From Shinella granuli (GTDB lineage Bacteria > Pseudomonadota > Alphaproteobacteria > Rhizobiales > Rhizobiaceae): a stretch of 64,000 nt of DNA. The notes under the pieces are model-generated. The model saw only the letters and a list, made by a program, of their open reading frames with translations, was not told the origin of the DNA and searched no databases. The DNA lies in NCBI RefSeq assembly GCF_004341885.1, contig NZ_SLVX01000012.1:113716-177715 (forward strand), read 5' to 3'. Shown piece after piece: positions 1 to 11,596 of this stretch (position 1 is the first letter of the stretch; each line of letters opens with the position of its first letter). Both the position numbers and the translations under genes were made by a program.

Positions 1-187
1 GTCGTCATCGTCGCGTAAGTATGGCAGGTTAGGGAAATTGCGATGTATGAGCCGGGAATATTCCCTGTGAATTCGCGGCCTTGCTTCCCCTCGACGGCTT
101 TTTGCGCTTCCCTCGTGCGGATAAACATGATTCTGGCATCGGGTTCGGGTCCAGCGCAAGGCCCTGACTGTTGCAGACGAGGGATTG

Positions 188-2800
188 ATGACGACGATGA
201 AGCGGCCGGACGGGGATAATGTGCCGATCGTGGACCGCGGGGTGCGGCCGGCGGTGGCGCTGCGCGTCGTGCTGCTCGCGATCGTGCTGGCGGCTTCGGC
301 CGGGGCGTTCATCGTCTTCAAGAACCAGCTCGACAACGAGCTCGTGCTCGGCGTTCTCGGCGTCCTCGCCATGGCCGGCATCTTCTTCGTCGTCTCCGCG
401 CTGATCGGCTTCATCGAGGTCATGCCGCAGGCGGCGCGCTCGGACGAGCTGGCGCGCGCCTTTCTCGATTCCCATCCGGACGGCACGGTCGTCACCGACC
501 GCAAGGGCCGCATCGTCTATGCCAATGCCGCCTATGGCGCGCTGACCGGGGCGAACGGCGCTGCCGAGGTGCAGACGCTCGAAACCCTGCTGTCGCGCAA
601 TCGCGACGCGACCGAAGCCGTCTACCGCCTGACGAACGGCCTGCACGAGGGCAAGGAGGGGGCGGAGGAGTTCCGCGTCCAGAAATCGCTCAACCCGGCT
701 GCCGCGGGCGGTTCCGGCGCGCAGTGGTACCGCCTCAAGGCGCGCATCCTGCCGAACCGCGACAAGCCGAAGCAGCCGCTCTACATCTGGCAGATCTCCA
801 ACATCACCTCCGAGCGGGACGACCAGGAGCGCTTCTTCAAGGAATTGCAGAACGCCATCGACTATCTCGACCACGCGCCGGCCGGCTTCTTCTCCGCCGG
901 CCGCAAGGGCGAGATCGTCTACCTGAACGCGACGCTCGCCGAATGGCTCGGCATCGACCTTGCAAAATTCCATCCCGGCTCGCTGTCGATCGCCGAGGTG
1001 GTGGCGGGCGAGGGGCTGGCCCTCATCCAGTCCGTGCAGGCCGAGCCCGGCCTGAAGCGCACGGAAATGCTCGACCTCGACCTGCGCAAGACCAACGGCC
1101 AGAGCCTGCCGGTGCGCATCGTGCACCGCGTCTCCACGACGCGCGACGGGGCGCCGGGCGAAAGCCGCACCATTGTTCTCGCGCGCGAGGAGGGCAGCAC
1201 GAACGACCAGTCCGCCTCGATCGCCTCCATGCGCTTCACGCGCTTCTTCAACAACACGCCGATGGCGATCGCTTCCGTCGACGGCGACGGCCGGATCCTG
1301 CGCACCAATGCGCCGTTCCTGAAACTCTTTTCGGGCGTCGTCTCGCGCGACGATATCGATCGCGGCGCCAAGCTCGAGACCATCGTGCACGAGACGGACC
1401 GCCTGCGCCTGCAATCGGCGCTCGACGCGGCGAAGGACCGGCAGGGCGACATCGCGCCGCTCGATTCGCTGCATCCGGCCGATGACGGCCGGCATTTCCG
1501 CTTCTATGTGAACGCCGTCATCGACCAGAGCGACGAGGCGCCGGAGGAGGCGGCCATCGTCTATGCCGTCGAGATCACCGAGCAGAAGGCGCTCGAGACG
1601 CAGATGGCGCAGACGCAGAAGATGAACGCGGTCGGCACGCTCGCCGGCGGCATCGCGCACGATTTCAACAACGTGCTGACGGCGATCCTGCTCTCCTCCG
1701 ACCACCTGCTTCTGTCCGCCCGCCCGTCCGATGCGAGCTTTGCCGATCTCATGGAGATCAAGCGCAATGCCAACCGGGCGGCCGTGCTGGTGCGCCAGCT
1801 TCTCGCCTTCTCGCGCAAGCAGACGATGCGCCCGACCGTCCTGAACCTCACCGACGTCATCGGCGACCTGCGCATGCTCGTCGACCGCATGACCGGAACG
1901 AACGTCAAGATCGACGTCGAATACGGCCGCGACCTCTGGCCGGTGAAGACCGATCTCGGCCAGTTCGAGCAGGTGCTGATCAACCTTGCGGTGAACGCGC
2001 GCGACGCCATGCCGGAAGGGGGAACGATCACCTTCCGCACCCGCAATGTGGAGGCCGAGGAGGCGGCGGCGCGGAACCTGCGCGACCTGCCGCCGGGCGA
2101 CTATGTGGAAGTGGAAGTGGCCGACCAGGGCACCGGCATTCCGCCCGAGATCATCGACAAGATCTTCGAGCCCTTCTTCACCACGAAGGAGGTCGGCAAG
2201 GGCACCGGGCTTGGCCTCTCCATGGTCTACGGCATCGTCAAGCAGTCCGGCGGCTACATCTATCTCGATTCCGAGGTCGGCCGGGGCACGACCTTCCGCA
2301 TCCTCATGCCGCGCCACACCGAAGAGGCGGTGCCGGCGGAGGCGACGGGCACGGCACATGCGCTGCCGCAGGCCGGCGGCCAGTCTGCGGCGACGCAGGC
2401 GGCGGACAAGGAGCCGCGCGACCTTACCGGCGGTTCGGCCGTGGTGCTGCTCGTCGAGGACGAGGAGGCCGTGCGGCGCGGCGGCAAGCGCATGCTGGAG
2501 ACCCGCGGCTATACCGTGCACGAGGCCGGTTCCGGCGTCGAGGCGCTCGACATCATGGAAGAGCTGAACGGCGCCGTCGACATCGTCGTCTCCGACGTGG
2601 TCATGCCCGAGATGGACGGCCCGTCGCTGCTGCGCGAGCTGCGCAAGTCCTATCCGGACCTCAAGTTCATCTTCGTCTCCGGTTACGCCGAGGACGCCTT
2701 CGCCCGCAACCTGCCGGCGGACGCCAAGTTCGGTTTCCTGCCCAAGCCGTTCTCGCTGAAGCAGCTCGCCGAGGCCGTGCGGGAAATGCTCGACGCCTGA
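188..2800 (+). CDS. cckA: Hybrid sensor histidine kinase CckA
   Basis: CckA heads the CckA-ChpT-CtrA phosphorelay that controls the alphaproteobacterial cell cycle. The 870-residue protein shows two predicted membrane helices (about residues 24-44 and 52-76), PAS-like sensor segments up to about residue 470, a HisKA helix with [13 protein letters not shown] (His491), an ATPase domain with DQGTGI and GKGTGLGLS boxes, and a C-terminal receiver with Asp803 in [10 protein letters not shown]. Length and order fit the family. ATG 188 was chosen over the adjacent TTG 185 because GAGGG lies just upstream. No close neighbour suggests an operon. Family assignment is firm; regulation is not visible. Confidence 0.93.
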   Translation: MTTMKRPDGDNVPIVDRGVRPAVALRVVLLAIVLAASAGAFIVFKNQLDNELVLGVLGVLAMAGIFFVVSALIGFIEVMPQAARSDELARAFLDSHPDGTVVTDRKGRIVYANAAYGALTGANGAAEVQTLETLLSRNRDATEAVYRLTNGLHEGKEGAEEFRVQKSLNPAAAGGSGAQWYRLKARILPNRDKPKQPLYIWQISNITSERDDQERFFKELQNAIDYLDHAPAGFFSAGRKGEIVYLNATLAEWLGIDLAKFHPGSLSIAEVVAGEGLALIQSVQAEPGLKRTEMLDLDLRKTNGQSLPVRIVHRVSTTRDGAPGESRTIVLAREEGSTNDQSASIASMRFTRFFNNTPMAIASVDGDGRILRTNAPFLKLFSGVVSRDDIDRGAKLETIVHETDRLRLQSALDAAKDRQGDIAPLDSLHPADDGRHFRFYVNAVIDQSDEAPEEAAIVYAVEITEQKALETQMAQTQKMNAVGTLAGGIAHDFNNVLTAILLSSDHLLLSARPSDASFADLMEIKRNANRAAVLVRQLLAFSRKQTMRPTVLNLTDVIGDLRMLVDRMTGTNVKIDVEYGRDLWPVKTDLGQFEQVLINLAVNARDAMPEGGTITFRTRNVEAEEAAARNLRDLPPGDYVEVEVADQGTGIPPEIIDKIFEPFFTTKEVGKGTGLGLSMVYGIVKQSGGYIYLDSEVGRGTTFRILMPRHTEEAVPAEATGTAHALPQAGGQSAATQAADKEPRDLTGGSAVVLLVEDEEAVRRGGKRMLETRGYTVHEAGSGVEALDIMEELNGAVDIVVSDVVMPEMDGPSLLRELRKSYPDLKFIFVSGYAEDAFARNLPADAKFGFLPKPFSLKQLAEAVREMLDA

Positions 2801-2933
2801 ACGCCTTCCCGCTCGCCGTACGCCCCGGGGGCAGAGCGCACGACGGCACCGCCGCCACGCAAGGAAAATGAAGACCGCGTCGGGGCGGATGCGGCCAAGC
2901 CGCTGACAACGTCCGCAAACCTTTCCTTCGTCA

Positions 2934-3004
2934 TGGTCGGGCTTGACCCGACCATCCACAACCGTTGAAAAGAATGGATCCTCGGGGCAAGCTCGAGGAT
3001 GACG
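2934..3004. repeat. Pair of palindromic intergenic repeat units in inverted orientation
   Basis: The 340-base gap between cckA and ftsB holds no credible gene. It contains two hairpin-forming units: TGGTCGGG/CCCGACCA (2934-2954) and ATCCTCG/CGAGGAT (2978-3000). Both resemble the 'CGTCAT...CTTGACCC' intergenic units often seen in Rhizobiaceae, and they face each other, since CGTCAT at 2929 matches ATGACG at 2999. They may end cckA transcription or stabilise its mRNA. Naming as a rhizobial palindromic/mosaic element is from memory of the family. Confidence 0.55.
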
Positions 3005-3142
3005 GAGTATTGGGAGTGAGTTTGTCATCAAGCTGAACGTATCGGCAGGTGCGGTTTTTCCTTGCCCGTCGATCATGGTCAATGGTCGGTTAACCGCTTG
3101 CCGCTAGTGTCGAACCCGTATTGCGTATCGGGGCGACCTTGC

Positions 3143-3451
3143 ATGTGGACCAAACACCATAAGAAGCGGAAATTCGGCCGGCTGACGTTGCCGGTAATTA
3201 CAGTCGCATTCCTGTCCTACTTCGGCTATCATTCCGTCCATGGCGACTTCGGTCTCAGGGGGATGGAGGAGTTCGAACGGCAGAGAGTGACGCGCCAGGC
3301 GCGCCTGGACGTCCTCGTGCGGCAGCGCCAGATCCTGGAAAAAGAGGTGGCCCTGATGAGCGATGGCTCGCTCGAGCGCGACATGCTCGACGAAAAAGCA
3401 CGCTCCTATCTCAACATGTCCAGAGCCGACGAAATCGTGATTTTCCATTGA
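3143..3451 (+). CDS. ftsB: Septum formation initiator FtsB/DivIC family
   Basis: Small bitopic divisome protein that pairs with FtsL and FtsQ at the septum. The 102-residue protein has a basic cytoplasmic N-terminus (MWTKHHKKRKFG), one membrane helix (about residues 14-32), a coiled-coil segment (EEFERQRVTRQARLDVLVRQ and onward) and an ending RADEIVIFH, as is usual for FtsB. ATG 3143 is preferred because the longer frame from 3062 adds a non-conserved hydrophilic extension. Position directly before pdhA is the usual one in rhizobia. The ribosome site is weak. Confidence 0.85.
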   Translation: MWTKHHKKRKFGRLTLPVITVAFLSYFGYHSVHGDFGLRGMEEFERQRVTRQARLDVLVRQRQILEKEVALMSDGSLERDMLDEKARSYLNMSRADEIVIFH

Positions 3452-3459
3452 GAGAGTGG

Positions 3460-3480
3460 ATTAACCGAAATCTGGTTAAT
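3460..3480. promoter_or_regulatory. Inverted repeat upstream of pdhA
   Basis: ATTAACC-N7-GGTTAAT lies just after ftsB and 120 bases before pdhA. A second small repeat, GCCAT-N6-ATGGC, is at 3523-3538. Either could be an operator in the pdh promoter region. TTAACC resembles a CtrA half site, but the spacing is not the canonical TTAA-N7-TTAA. Confidence 0.35.
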
Positions 3481-3600
3481 CGTAAATATGCCTTACTAAT
3501 CAGGGGCTTGCGAAGAATATAAGCCATGCATTTATGGCATTGCTGAGGCGGACTTTCTCCCCTATGGTTTCCCCCAAGAGGCAAACATAGGGAGGAACGA

Positions 3601-4647
3601 ATGGCTCCGCGTAAAACCGCGTCCACGTCCAGCCGCAAAACGGCGGCAAAGCCTGCAAAGAAAGACTTCACCGGCGGCACCATCGCCGATTTCTCCAAGG
3701 AAGACGACCTGAAGGCCTATCGCGAGATGCTGCTGATCCGGCGTTTCGAGGAAAAGGCCGGCCAGCTCTACGGCATGGGCTTTATCGGCGGCTTCTGTCA
3801 CCTCTATATCGGCCAGGAAGCGGTCGTCGTCGGCATGCAACTGGCGCTGAAGGAAGGTGACCAGGTCATCACCGGTTACCGCGACCACGGCCACATGCTC
3901 GCTTGCGGCATGAGCGCGCGCGGCGTGATGGCGGAACTGACCGGACGTCGCGGCGGCCTTTCCAAGGGCAAGGGCGGCTCCATGCACATGTTCTCCAAGG
4001 AGAAGCATTTCTACGGCGGCCACGGCATCGTCGGTGCCCAGGTCTCGCTCGGCACGGGCCTCGCCTTCGCCAACAAGTACCGCGGCAACGACAATGTCTC
4101 GCTCGCCTATTTCGGCGACGGCGCGGCCAACCAGGGCCAGGTCTACGAAAGCTTCAACATGGCCGCGCTCTGGAAGCTGCCGGTCATCTACATCATCGAG
4201 AACAACCGCTACGCCATGGGCACCGCCGTCTCGCGCGCCTCGGCCCAGACGGACTTCTCCCAGCGCGGCGCCTCCTTCAACATCCCGGGCTTCCAGGTCG
4301 ACGGCATGGATGTGCGCGCGGTCAAGGCCGCTGCCGACGAGGCCGTCGAGCACTGCCGCTCCGGCAAGGGGCCGATCATCCTCGAAATGCAGACCTACCG
4401 CTACCGCGGCCACTCCATGTCCGACCCGGCGAAGTACCGCTCGAAGGACGAGGTGCAGAAGATGCGGTCCGAGCACGACCCGATCGAGCAGGTGCGCGCC
4501 CGCCTTCTGGAAAACAAATGGGCAAGCGAGGACGATCTCAAGCAGATCGACAAGGACGTCCGTGACATCGTCGCCGACAGCGCCGATTTCGCGCAGGCCG
4601 ATCCGGAGCCGGATGCATCCGAACTCTACACCGACATCCTGCTGTAA
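3601..4647 (+). CDS. pdhA: Pyruvate dehydrogenase E1 component, alpha subunit
   Basis: Thiamin-diphosphate-dependent decarboxylation of pyruvate and reductive acetylation of lipoyl groups, as alpha2beta2 with PdhB, in the cytosol. The 348-residue protein has a basic Ala/Lys-rich N-terminal tail and the ThDP/Mg motif starting GDGAANQGQ (residue 172) and ending at the ENN near residue 200. It also has the substrate-loop segment [15 protein letters not shown] near residues 265-279. A good ribosome site (GGGAGG at 3589-3594) precedes the ATG. First gene of the pdhABC run; pdhB follows after 17 bases. Confidence 0.96.
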   Translation: MAPRKTASTSSRKTAAKPAKKDFTGGTIADFSKEDDLKAYREMLLIRRFEEKAGQLYGMGFIGGFCHLYIGQEAVVVGMQLALKEGDQVITGYRDHGHMLACGMSARGVMAELTGRRGGLSKGKGGSMHMFSKEKHFYGGHGIVGAQVSLGTGLAFANKYRGNDNVSLAYFGDGAANQGQVYESFNMAALWKLPVIYIIENNRYAMGTAVSRASAQTDFSQRGASFNIPGFQVDGMDVRAVKAAADEAVEHCRSGKGPIILEMQTYRYRGHSMSDPAKYRSKDEVQKMRSEHDPIEQVRARLLENKWASEDDLKQIDKDVRDIVADSADFAQADPEPDASELYTDILL

Positions 4648-4664
4648 TCCGGGGAGGGACACCA

Positions 4665-6062
<1,398 letters not shown>

Positions 6063-6077
6063 GGGGAGGGCGCCGAA

Positions 6078-7436
6078 ATGCCGATCAACATTACGATGCC
6101 CGCCCTCTCGCCCACCATGGAAGAGGGCAACCTCGCCAAGTGGCTGGTCAAGGAAGGCGACACCGTGAAATCCGGTGACGTCATCGCCGAGATCGAGACC
6201 GACAAGGCGACGATGGAGGTCGAGGCCGTCGACGAGGGCACGGTCGCCAAGATCGTCGTTCCCGCCGGCACGGAAGGCGTGAAGGTCAACAGCCTGATCG
6301 CCATCCTCGCCGCCGATGGCGAGGATGTGAGCGCCGCCGCTGCCGGCGGCGGTTCGGCGCCCAAGGCGGATGCCAAGCCCGCCGAAGCCAAGCCGGTCGA
6401 GGCCAAGGCCGAAGCGCCGAAGGACGCGGAAAAGCCGGCTGCTGCGGCCCCGGCTGCCACCGCATCCGCAGGTCCGGCTCCGGCCAAGGATGGCAACCGC
6501 GTGTTCTCCTCGCCGCTTGCCCGCCGCCTCGCCAAGGAAGCCGGCATCGACATTTCGGCGGTTTCCGGATCCGGCCCGCACGGCCGCGTGGTCAAGAGCG
6601 ACGTCGAGAAGGCAGCGGCCTCCGGCGGTGCCAAGCCCGCTGCCGCCGCAGCGCCGGCTGCTGCCGCAGCCGCCGCCCCGGCCGCCGCGCCGAAGGGCAT
6701 GTCGGACGATGCCGTGCTGAAGCTCTTCGACGAGGGCTCCTACGAGCTCGTGCCGCATGACGGCATGCGCAAGACCATCGCCAAGCGCCTGCAGGAATCC
6801 AAGCAGACGATCCCGCACTTCTACGTGTCGGTCGACGTGGAGCTTGACGCGCTGCTGGCGCTGCGCGCCCAGCTCAACGATTCGTCGCCGCGCAAGGAAG
6901 ACAAGCCGGCCTACAAGCTTTCGGTCAACGACATGGTGATCAAGGCCATGGCGCTCGCGCTGCGCGACGTGCCGGACGCCAACGTCTCCTGGACCGATAC
7001 GAACATGGTCAAGCACAAGCATGCGGATGTCGGCGTCGCCGTCTCCATTCCGGGCGGCCTGATCACACCGATCATCCGCAAGGCGGAGCTGAAGACCCTG
7101 TCGGCCATCTCCAACGAGATGAAGGACCTCGGCAAGCGCGCCAAGGAACGCAAGCTGAAGCCCGAGGAGTACCAGGGCGGCACGACCGCGGTCTCCAACA
7201 TGGGCATGATGGGCGTCTCGAACTTCGCCGCCGTCGTCAACCCGCCGCATGCGACGATCCTGGCGGTCGGCGCGGGCACGGAGCGGGTCGTGGTCAAGAA
7301 GGGGGAGATGGTCATCGTCAACGCGATGACGGTCACGCTCTCCACCGACCACCGCTGCGTCGATGGGGCGCTCGGCGCCGAGCTGCTCGGGGCCTTCAAG
7401 CGCTATATCGAGAACCCGATGGGGATGCTCGTCTGA
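6078..7436 (+). CDS. pdhC: Dihydrolipoyllysine acetyltransferase (E2) of pyruvate dehydrogenase
   Basis: Core of the complex; transfers acetyl groups from lipoyl-lysine to CoA. The 452 residues hold one lipoyl domain (1-80, Lys43), an Ala/Pro-rich linker, a peripheral-subunit-binding domain (near 140-178, [18 protein letters not shown]), a second Ala/Pro linker and the catalytic domain with the [14 protein letters not shown] active-site motif near the C-terminus. It starts 15 bases after pdhB. Only one lipoyl domain is on E2 because E1 beta carries another. Confidence 0.96.
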   Translation: MPINITMPALSPTMEEGNLAKWLVKEGDTVKSGDVIAEIETDKATMEVEAVDEGTVAKIVVPAGTEGVKVNSLIAILAADGEDVSAAAAGGGSAPKADAKPAEAKPVEAKAEAPKDAEKPAAAAPAATASAGPAPAKDGNRVFSSPLARRLAKEAGIDISAVSGSGPHGRVVKSDVEKAAASGGAKPAAAAAPAAAAAAAPAAAPKGMSDDAVLKLFDEGSYELVPHDGMRKTIAKRLQESKQTIPHFYVSVDVELDALLALRAQLNDSSPRKEDKPAYKLSVNDMVIKAMALALRDVPDANVSWTDTNMVKHKHADVGVAVSIPGGLITPIIRKAELKTLSAISNEMKDLGKRAKERKLKPEEYQGGTTAVSNMGMMGVSNFAAVVNPPHATILAVGAGTERVVVKKGEMVIVNAMTVTLSTDHRCVDGALGAELLGAFKRYIENPMGMLV

Positions 7437-7444
7437 GACGCTTT

Positions 7445-7465
7445 CCCTCCCCCTTGCGGGGAGGG
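7445..7465. repeat. Palindromic repeat, left copy flanking DUF559 gene
   Basis: A 21-base unit (CCCTCCCCC, TTG, CGGGGAGGG) followed by GGGTGGGGGTG, just after the pdhC stop. The same unit occurs in opposite orientation at 7913-7933. Units of this kind are common between genes in Rhizobiaceae. It could act as a transcript-end hairpin for pdhABC. Confidence 0.6.
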
Positions 7466-7516
7466 TGTCCGCGCAGCGGACGGGTGGGGGTGCCGATTGG
7501 GGCAGGAACGGTGAAC

Positions 7517-7957
7517 ATGGTCTGGAATCGCGAAAAATCGAATCCGCCCAGTCGTGAAGCGGCGATGAATGCGCCGCGCCTTCGCCGCTCGATGACGGAT
7601 GCGGAACGCCGCCTTTGGGCCGCGCTTCGCAAGGAATTGCCGGGCATTCCGGGAACTCATTTCCGTCGACAAGTGCCAATCGGTCGTTACGTCGCGGATT
7701 TCGTATGTCTGGGCAGGAGGCTCGTTATCGAGGTCGACGGTGAAATCCATGCCGATGCGGGACGGAAAAGACGAGATGTCGAGCGGGAGGCTTATCTTCG
7801 TGAACAGAATTTTCGCGTCATTCGTTTCCAGAACCGCGAAGTGATGCTGGATATGACGTCTGTCCTCAGAAGGATCGCCATGGAACTCCGCGGAACCACC
7901 CCCACCCCTGACCCCTCCCCGCAAGGGGGAGGGGAATATCCCGGGGGGATGCTGTGA
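7517..7957 (+). CDS. DUF559 (Vsr-like endonuclease fold) protein
   Basis: The 146-residue protein has the DUF559 pattern: MTDAERRLWAALR, HFRRQVPIGRYVADF, IEVDG(E/D) and FRVIRFQN. This is a restriction-endonuclease-like fold related to the very short patch repair nuclease; the role is unknown. ATG 7517 was chosen over in-frame TTG 7454, which lies in the upstream repeat. The C-terminal tail (TPTPDPSPQGGGE) is the translation of the palindromic repeat at 7913-7933, so the repeat has invaded the gene end. Its stop overlaps the next gene's GTG by 3 bases. It sits inside the pdh series and is probably an insertion relative to related genomes. Confidence 0.8.
   Translation: MVWNREKSNPPSREAAMNAPRLRRSMTDAERRLWAALRKELPGIPGTHFRRQVPIGRYVADFVCLGRRLVIEVDGEIHADAGRKRRDVEREAYLREQNFRVIRFQNREVMLDMTSVLRRIAMELRGTTPTPDPSPQGGGEYPGGML
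7913..7933. repeat. Palindromic repeat, right copy, inside the DUF559 3' end
   Basis: Inverted copy of the unit at 7445-7465, preceded by CACCCCCACCCC, the complement of the left copy's GGGTGGGGGTG tail. It encodes the last residues of the DUF559 protein. Confidence 0.6.
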
Positions 7958-8595
7958 AAACCATTCTCTGCTACGGCGACAGCCTGACCTGGGGCTACAA
8001 TGCGGAAACGCTCGACCGGCACGCCTTCGAGGATCGCTGGCCGAGCGTGCTCGCCAAGGCCCTCGGGCCCGGCGTCACCGTGATCGCGGAGGGCCTCAAC
8101 GGCCGCACCACCGCCTATGACGACCATCTGGCGGATTGCGACCGCAACGGTGCGCGCATCCTGCCGACGATCCTGCACAGCCACGACCCGATCGACCTCG
8201 TCATCCTGTTCCTCGGCGCCAACGACATGAAGCCCGCCATCTGCGGCACGGCCTTCGGCGCGGTGCAGGGCATGGAGCGGCTGGTGGAGCTGGTGCGCCA
8301 CCACGCCTGGTCGTTCGACGCGGCGGAAGGGCCGGAGGTGCTGATCGTCTCGCCGCCGCCGCTCTGCGAAACGGCGAACACCGCCTTCGCGGCCATGTTC
8401 GCCGGCGGCGTGGAGCAATCGGCGATGCTGGCGACGCTCTATGCGGACCTGGCGGACGAGCGCGGCTGCGGCTTTTTCGATGCGGGCTCGGTGGCCGAGA
8501 CGACGCCGCTCGACGGCGTGCATCTCGACGCGCGGAACACGCGGGCGATCGGCAAGGGGCTGGAGCCGGTCGTGCGCATGATGCTCGGGCTTTGA
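7954..8595 (+). CDS. SGNH/GDSL-family hydrolase (arylesterase-like)
   Basis: Serine esterase of the SGNH fold. The 213-residue protein shows block I GDSLTWGYN (nucleophile Ser near residue 10), block III GAND, and the C-terminal DGVHLDARN block with the Asp/His pair. No signal peptide, so probably cytosolic. It starts with GTG 7954, overlapping the DUF559 stop. An arylesterase at this place between the E2 and E3 genes is also known in Sinorhizobium. Substrate unknown. Confidence 0.85.
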   Translation: MKTILCYGDSLTWGYNAETLDRHAFEDRWPSVLAKALGPGVTVIAEGLNGRTTAYDDHLADCDRNGARILPTILHSHDPIDLVILFLGANDMKPAICGTAFGAVQGMERLVELVRHHAWSFDAAEGPEVLIVSPPPLCETANTAFAAMFAGGVEQSAMLATLYADLADERGCGFFDAGSVAETTPLDGVHLDARNTRAIGKGLEPVVRMMLGL

Positions 8596-8661
8596 CCGGG
8601 ATCAAGGAGGGAAGGCGCGGGCGCGCTAGGCTGTCACCATCATCAGAAGAAGGAGATGGAC

Positions 8662-8922
8662 ATGCCGAACACCCCGCACCAACTGGCAGAGGAATTTCCG
8701 GAGCATCTGGCCAAGATCCGCCACCTGCGCGAGATCGATGGCCACTTCCACCGGATTTCCGAGGAATACCAGGCGGTGAATCTCGCGATCCACCGCGCCG
8801 AGACGGATATCGAGCCGGTCGATGACTTCCACATGGCCGACATGCGGAAAGAAAGGATGCGGCTCAAGGATGAAATCTACGGGATGCTGACGCGGCCGGA
8901 AAAGGTCGACGAGCTTCCCTGA
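8662..8922 (+). CDS. YdcH/DUF465 family small protein
   Basis: An 86-residue, charged, mostly helical protein (HLAKIRHLREIDGHFHRISE) of the DUF465/YdcH type, function unknown. The AAGGAG site at 8650-8655 leaves no spacing to ATG 8656 but 6 bases to ATG 8662, so the second ATG is taken as the start. It lies between the esterase gene and lpd. Confidence 0.8.
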   Translation: MPNTPHQLAEEFPEHLAKIRHLREIDGHFHRISEEYQAVNLAIHRAETDIEPVDDFHMADMRKERMRLKDEIYGMLTRPEKVDELP

Positions 8923-9010
8923 GGGGCGGAGTGCTTCCGCTCCTCGTCAAGGCCGCGGCGGCGCCAGTCGACCGCGGGCGCAGAAGAACAACAGAGGAGT
9001 GGAAGCGCTC

Positions 9011-10456
9011 ATGTCGAATGCCTACGACGTCATCGTTATCGGTTCGGGTCCGGGCGGCTACATCGCCGCGATCCGCGCCGCGCAATTGGGCCTGAAGACG
9101 GCCATCGTCGAGCGCGAGCATCTCGCCGGCATCTGCTCCAACTGGGGCTGCATCCCGACCAAGGCGCTGCTGCGCTCGGCCGAGATCTTCCACTATGCCC
9201 AGCATCCGGGTGATTACGGCGTGAAGATCGAGGGCACGGTGACGCCGGACCTGAAGGCGATCGTCGCCCGCTCGCGCGGCATCGCAAGCCGCATGAACGG
9301 CGGCGTCGGCTTCCTGATGAAGAAGAACAAGGTCGACATCATCTGGGGCGAAGCCAAGCTCACCAAGCCCGGCGAGATCGTCGTCTCCAAGACGACCAAG
9401 GCGATCCAGCAGCCGCAGGCGCCGCTGCCGAAGAACGTCCTGCCGGAGGGCACCTACAAGGCCAAGCACATCGTGATTGCCACCGGCGCCCGTCCGCGCG
9501 CGCTGCCGGGCATCGAGCCGGACGGCAAGCTGATCTGGACCTACTTTGAAGCGATGAAGCCGGAGGAAATGCCGAAGTCGCTGCTCGTCATGGGCTCGGG
9601 CGCCATCGGCATCGAGTTCGCCTCCTTCTACCGCACGCTCGGTGTCGATGTGACCGTTGTCGAGGTGATGAAGACGGTGATGCCGGTCGAGGATGCGGAA
9701 ATCTCGGCGCTCGCCAAGAAGCAGTTCGAGAAGCAGGGCATGAAGATCCATCTGGAGGCCAAGGTCGCCAAGGTGGAGAAGGGCGCCAACTCCATCACCG
9801 CCCATGTCGAGATGAAGGACGGCAAGGTCGAGAAGATCACCGCCGACCGCATGATCTCGGCCGTCGGCGTGCAGGCGAACATCGAGAATATCGGCCTTGA
9901 AGCCATCGGCGTGAAGACCGACCGCGGCTTCATCGCCATCGACGGCTACGGCAAGACGAACGTGCCGGGCATCTACGCGATCGGCGACGTCGCAGGTCCC
10001 CCGATGCTCGCCCACAAGGCCGAGCACGAGGCCGTCATCTGCATCGAGAAGATCGCCGGCCTGCCGAACGTGCATCCGATGGACAAGGCGAAGATCCCGG
10101 GCTGCACCTATTGCCACCCGCAGGTCGCCTCCGTCGGCCTGACGGAAGCCAAGGCCAAGGAGCAGGGCCGCGACATCCGCGTCGGCCGCTTCCCCTTCGT
10201 CGCCAACGGCAAGGCCATCGCGCTCGGCGAGGACCAGGGCCTCGTCAAGACGATCTTCGACAAGAAGACGGGCGAACTTCTGGGCGCGCACCTCGTCGGG
10301 GCGGAAGTGACCGAGCTTATCCAGGGCTTCGTCATCGCCATGAACCTCGAGACGACCGAGGAAGAGCTGATGCACACGATCTTCCCGCACCCGACCATTT
10401 CGGAAACGCTGAAGGAAAGCGTGCTCGATGCCTATGGGCGTGCACTGAACGCTTGA
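9011..10456 (+). CDS. lpd: Dihydrolipoamide dehydrogenase (E3)
   Basis: FAD enzyme that reoxidises dihydrolipoyl groups of the pyruvate dehydrogenase complex with NAD. The 481-residue protein has an N-terminal GSGPGG FAD motif, the redox disulfide in [15 protein letters not shown], a second nucleotide-binding GSGAIG, the FAD-binding YAIGDV segment, and the dimer-interface active site [14 protein letters not shown] 9011 gives the usual start ([13 protein letters not shown]); the GTG at 8999 abuts the GAGGAG site too closely. It is the third PDH component in this region. Confidence 0.95.
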   Translation: MSNAYDVIVIGSGPGGYIAAIRAAQLGLKTAIVEREHLAGICSNWGCIPTKALLRSAEIFHYAQHPGDYGVKIEGTVTPDLKAIVARSRGIASRMNGGVGFLMKKNKVDIIWGEAKLTKPGEIVVSKTTKAIQQPQAPLPKNVLPEGTYKAKHIVIATGARPRALPGIEPDGKLIWTYFEAMKPEEMPKSLLVMGSGAIGIEFASFYRTLGVDVTVVEVMKTVMPVEDAEISALAKKQFEKQGMKIHLEAKVAKVEKGANSITAHVEMKDGKVEKITADRMISAVGVQANIENIGLEAIGVKTDRGFIAIDGYGKTNVPGIYAIGDVAGPPMLAHKAEHEAVICIEKIAGLPNVHPMDKAKIPGCTYCHPQVASVGLTEAKAKEQGRDIRVGRFPFVANGKAIALGEDQGLVKTIFDKKTGELLGAHLVGAEVTELIQGFVIAMNLETTEEELMHTIFPHPTISETLKESVLDAYGRALNA

Positions 10457-10465
10457 ACGTGCTAA

Positions 10466-10498
10466 AGCCCGCCTCCACATGAGGCGGGCTCCTATTTT
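10466..10498 (+). terminator. Rho-independent-like terminator after lpd
   Basis: A perfect 10-bp stem AGCCCGCCTC/GAGGCGGGCT with a 5-base loop is followed by CCTATTTT. The T-run is short, so read-through to lipA is possible. Confidence 0.65.
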
Positions 10499-10547
10499 CG
10501 GTCCGCAGGATGGGCGCGACGCCGCCCGCCAGGAAAGTGGAAACGAC

Positions 10548-11525
10548 ATGGTCACCATTCTCGACCGCACCAATCTCGATCCCAACGCTCCGCGGGTGCG
10601 CCATCCGGAAAAGGCCCATCGGCCGGACACGGAAGTGCTGCGCAAGCCGGAATGGATCCGCGTCAAGGCGCCGGTTTCCAAGGGCTATCAGGAAACGCGC
10701 GACCTCGTGCGCTCGCACAAGCTGGTGACGGTGTGCGAGGAGGCGGGCTGCCCGAATATCGGCGAGTGCTGGGACAAGAAGCACGCGACCTTCATGATCA
10801 TGGGCGAGATCTGTACGCGCGCCTGCGCCTTCTGCAATGTGGCGACGGGCAAGCCGAATGCACTGGACCAGGACGAGCCGGAAAACGTCGCCAAGGCCGT
10901 CAGGCAGATGGGCCTGTCGCATGTCGTCATCACCTCCGTCGACCGCGACGACCTTGCCGATGGCGGCGCGGAGCACTTCGAAAAGGTGATCTGGGCGATC
11001 CGCGCGGCTTCGCCCTCGACGACGATCGAGATCCTGACGCCGGACTTTTTGAAGAAGCCGGGGGCATTGGAGCGCGTCGTCGCGGCCAAGCCGGACGTCT
11101 TCAACCACAACATGGAGACCGTGCCGGGCAACTATCTCACGGTGCGCCCTGGCGCGCGCTACTTCCACTCCGTGCGCCTCTTGCAGCGCGTGAAGGAGCT
11201 GGATCCGACCATGTTCACCAAGTCGGGCATCATGGTGGGCCTCGGCGAAGAGCGCAACGAAGTGCTTCAGTTGATGGACGACCTCAGGACCGCCGATGTC
11301 GACTTCCTGACCATCGGCCAGTATCTCCAGCCGACCCGCAAACATCACAAGGTCGACCGCTTCGTGACGCCGGACGAGTTCAAGTCCTATGAGACGGTCG
11401 CCTACAGCAAGGGCTTCCTGATGGTCTCCTCCAGCCCGCTGACGCGCTCCTCGCACCATGCCGGCGATGACTTCGCCCGGCTTCGGGCGGCGCGCGAGCG
11501 CAAACTTCTTGCTGCCGCGGAATAG
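10548..11525 (+). CDS. lipA: Lipoyl synthase
   Basis: Radical-SAM enzyme that inserts two sulfurs into octanoyl-lysine, making the lipoyl groups used by PdhB and PdhC next door. The 325 residues contain the auxiliary cluster motif [13 protein letters not shown] and the radical-SAM motif CTRACAFC, and end with a characteristic [13 protein letters not shown] segment. ATG 10548, after AGGAAA, gives the normal N-terminus; the frame open from 10479 starts inside the terminator hairpin. Functional link to the pdh genes is clear. Confidence 0.95.
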   Translation: MVTILDRTNLDPNAPRVRHPEKAHRPDTEVLRKPEWIRVKAPVSKGYQETRDLVRSHKLVTVCEEAGCPNIGECWDKKHATFMIMGEICTRACAFCNVATGKPNALDQDEPENVAKAVRQMGLSHVVITSVDRDDLADGGAEHFEKVIWAIRAASPSTTIEILTPDFLKKPGALERVVAAKPDVFNHNMETVPGNYLTVRPGARYFHSVRLLQRVKELDPTMFTKSGIMVGLGEERNEVLQLMDDLRTADVDFLTIGQYLQPTRKHHKVDRFVTPDEFKSYETVAYSKGFLMVSSSPLTRSSHHAGDDFARLRAARERKLLAAAE

Positions 11526-11549
11526 ACTTTTTCGCCGCCTTCCTTTAAG

Positions 11550-11580
11550 CCCCGCCGTCCTGCCCGACGGCGGGGTTTTT
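11550..11580 (+). terminator. Strong rho-independent terminator after lipA
   Basis: Stem CCCCGCCGTC/GACGGCGGGG (10 bp), 6-base loop, then TTTTT directly after the stem. It ends the pdh/lpd/lipA series. Confidence 0.9.
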
Positions 11581-11596
11581 CGTTTCGGGGACGGCG

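Noticed and set aside
1..18. Five codons and TAA at the left edge, possibly the end of an upstream gene
   Set aside because: Too short to show that it is coding.
29..3082. Very long minus-strand frame (1017 codons) opposite cckA, and similar ones at 4626-7679 and 37864-41637
   Set aside because: Antisense to clear genes; Arg/His/Asp-rich translations are the normal by-product of high third-position GC. No domain or ribosome site.
3460..3480. CtrA box before pdhA
   Set aside because: TTAA elements are separated by 11 bases, not 7; kept only as an unnamed inverted repeat.
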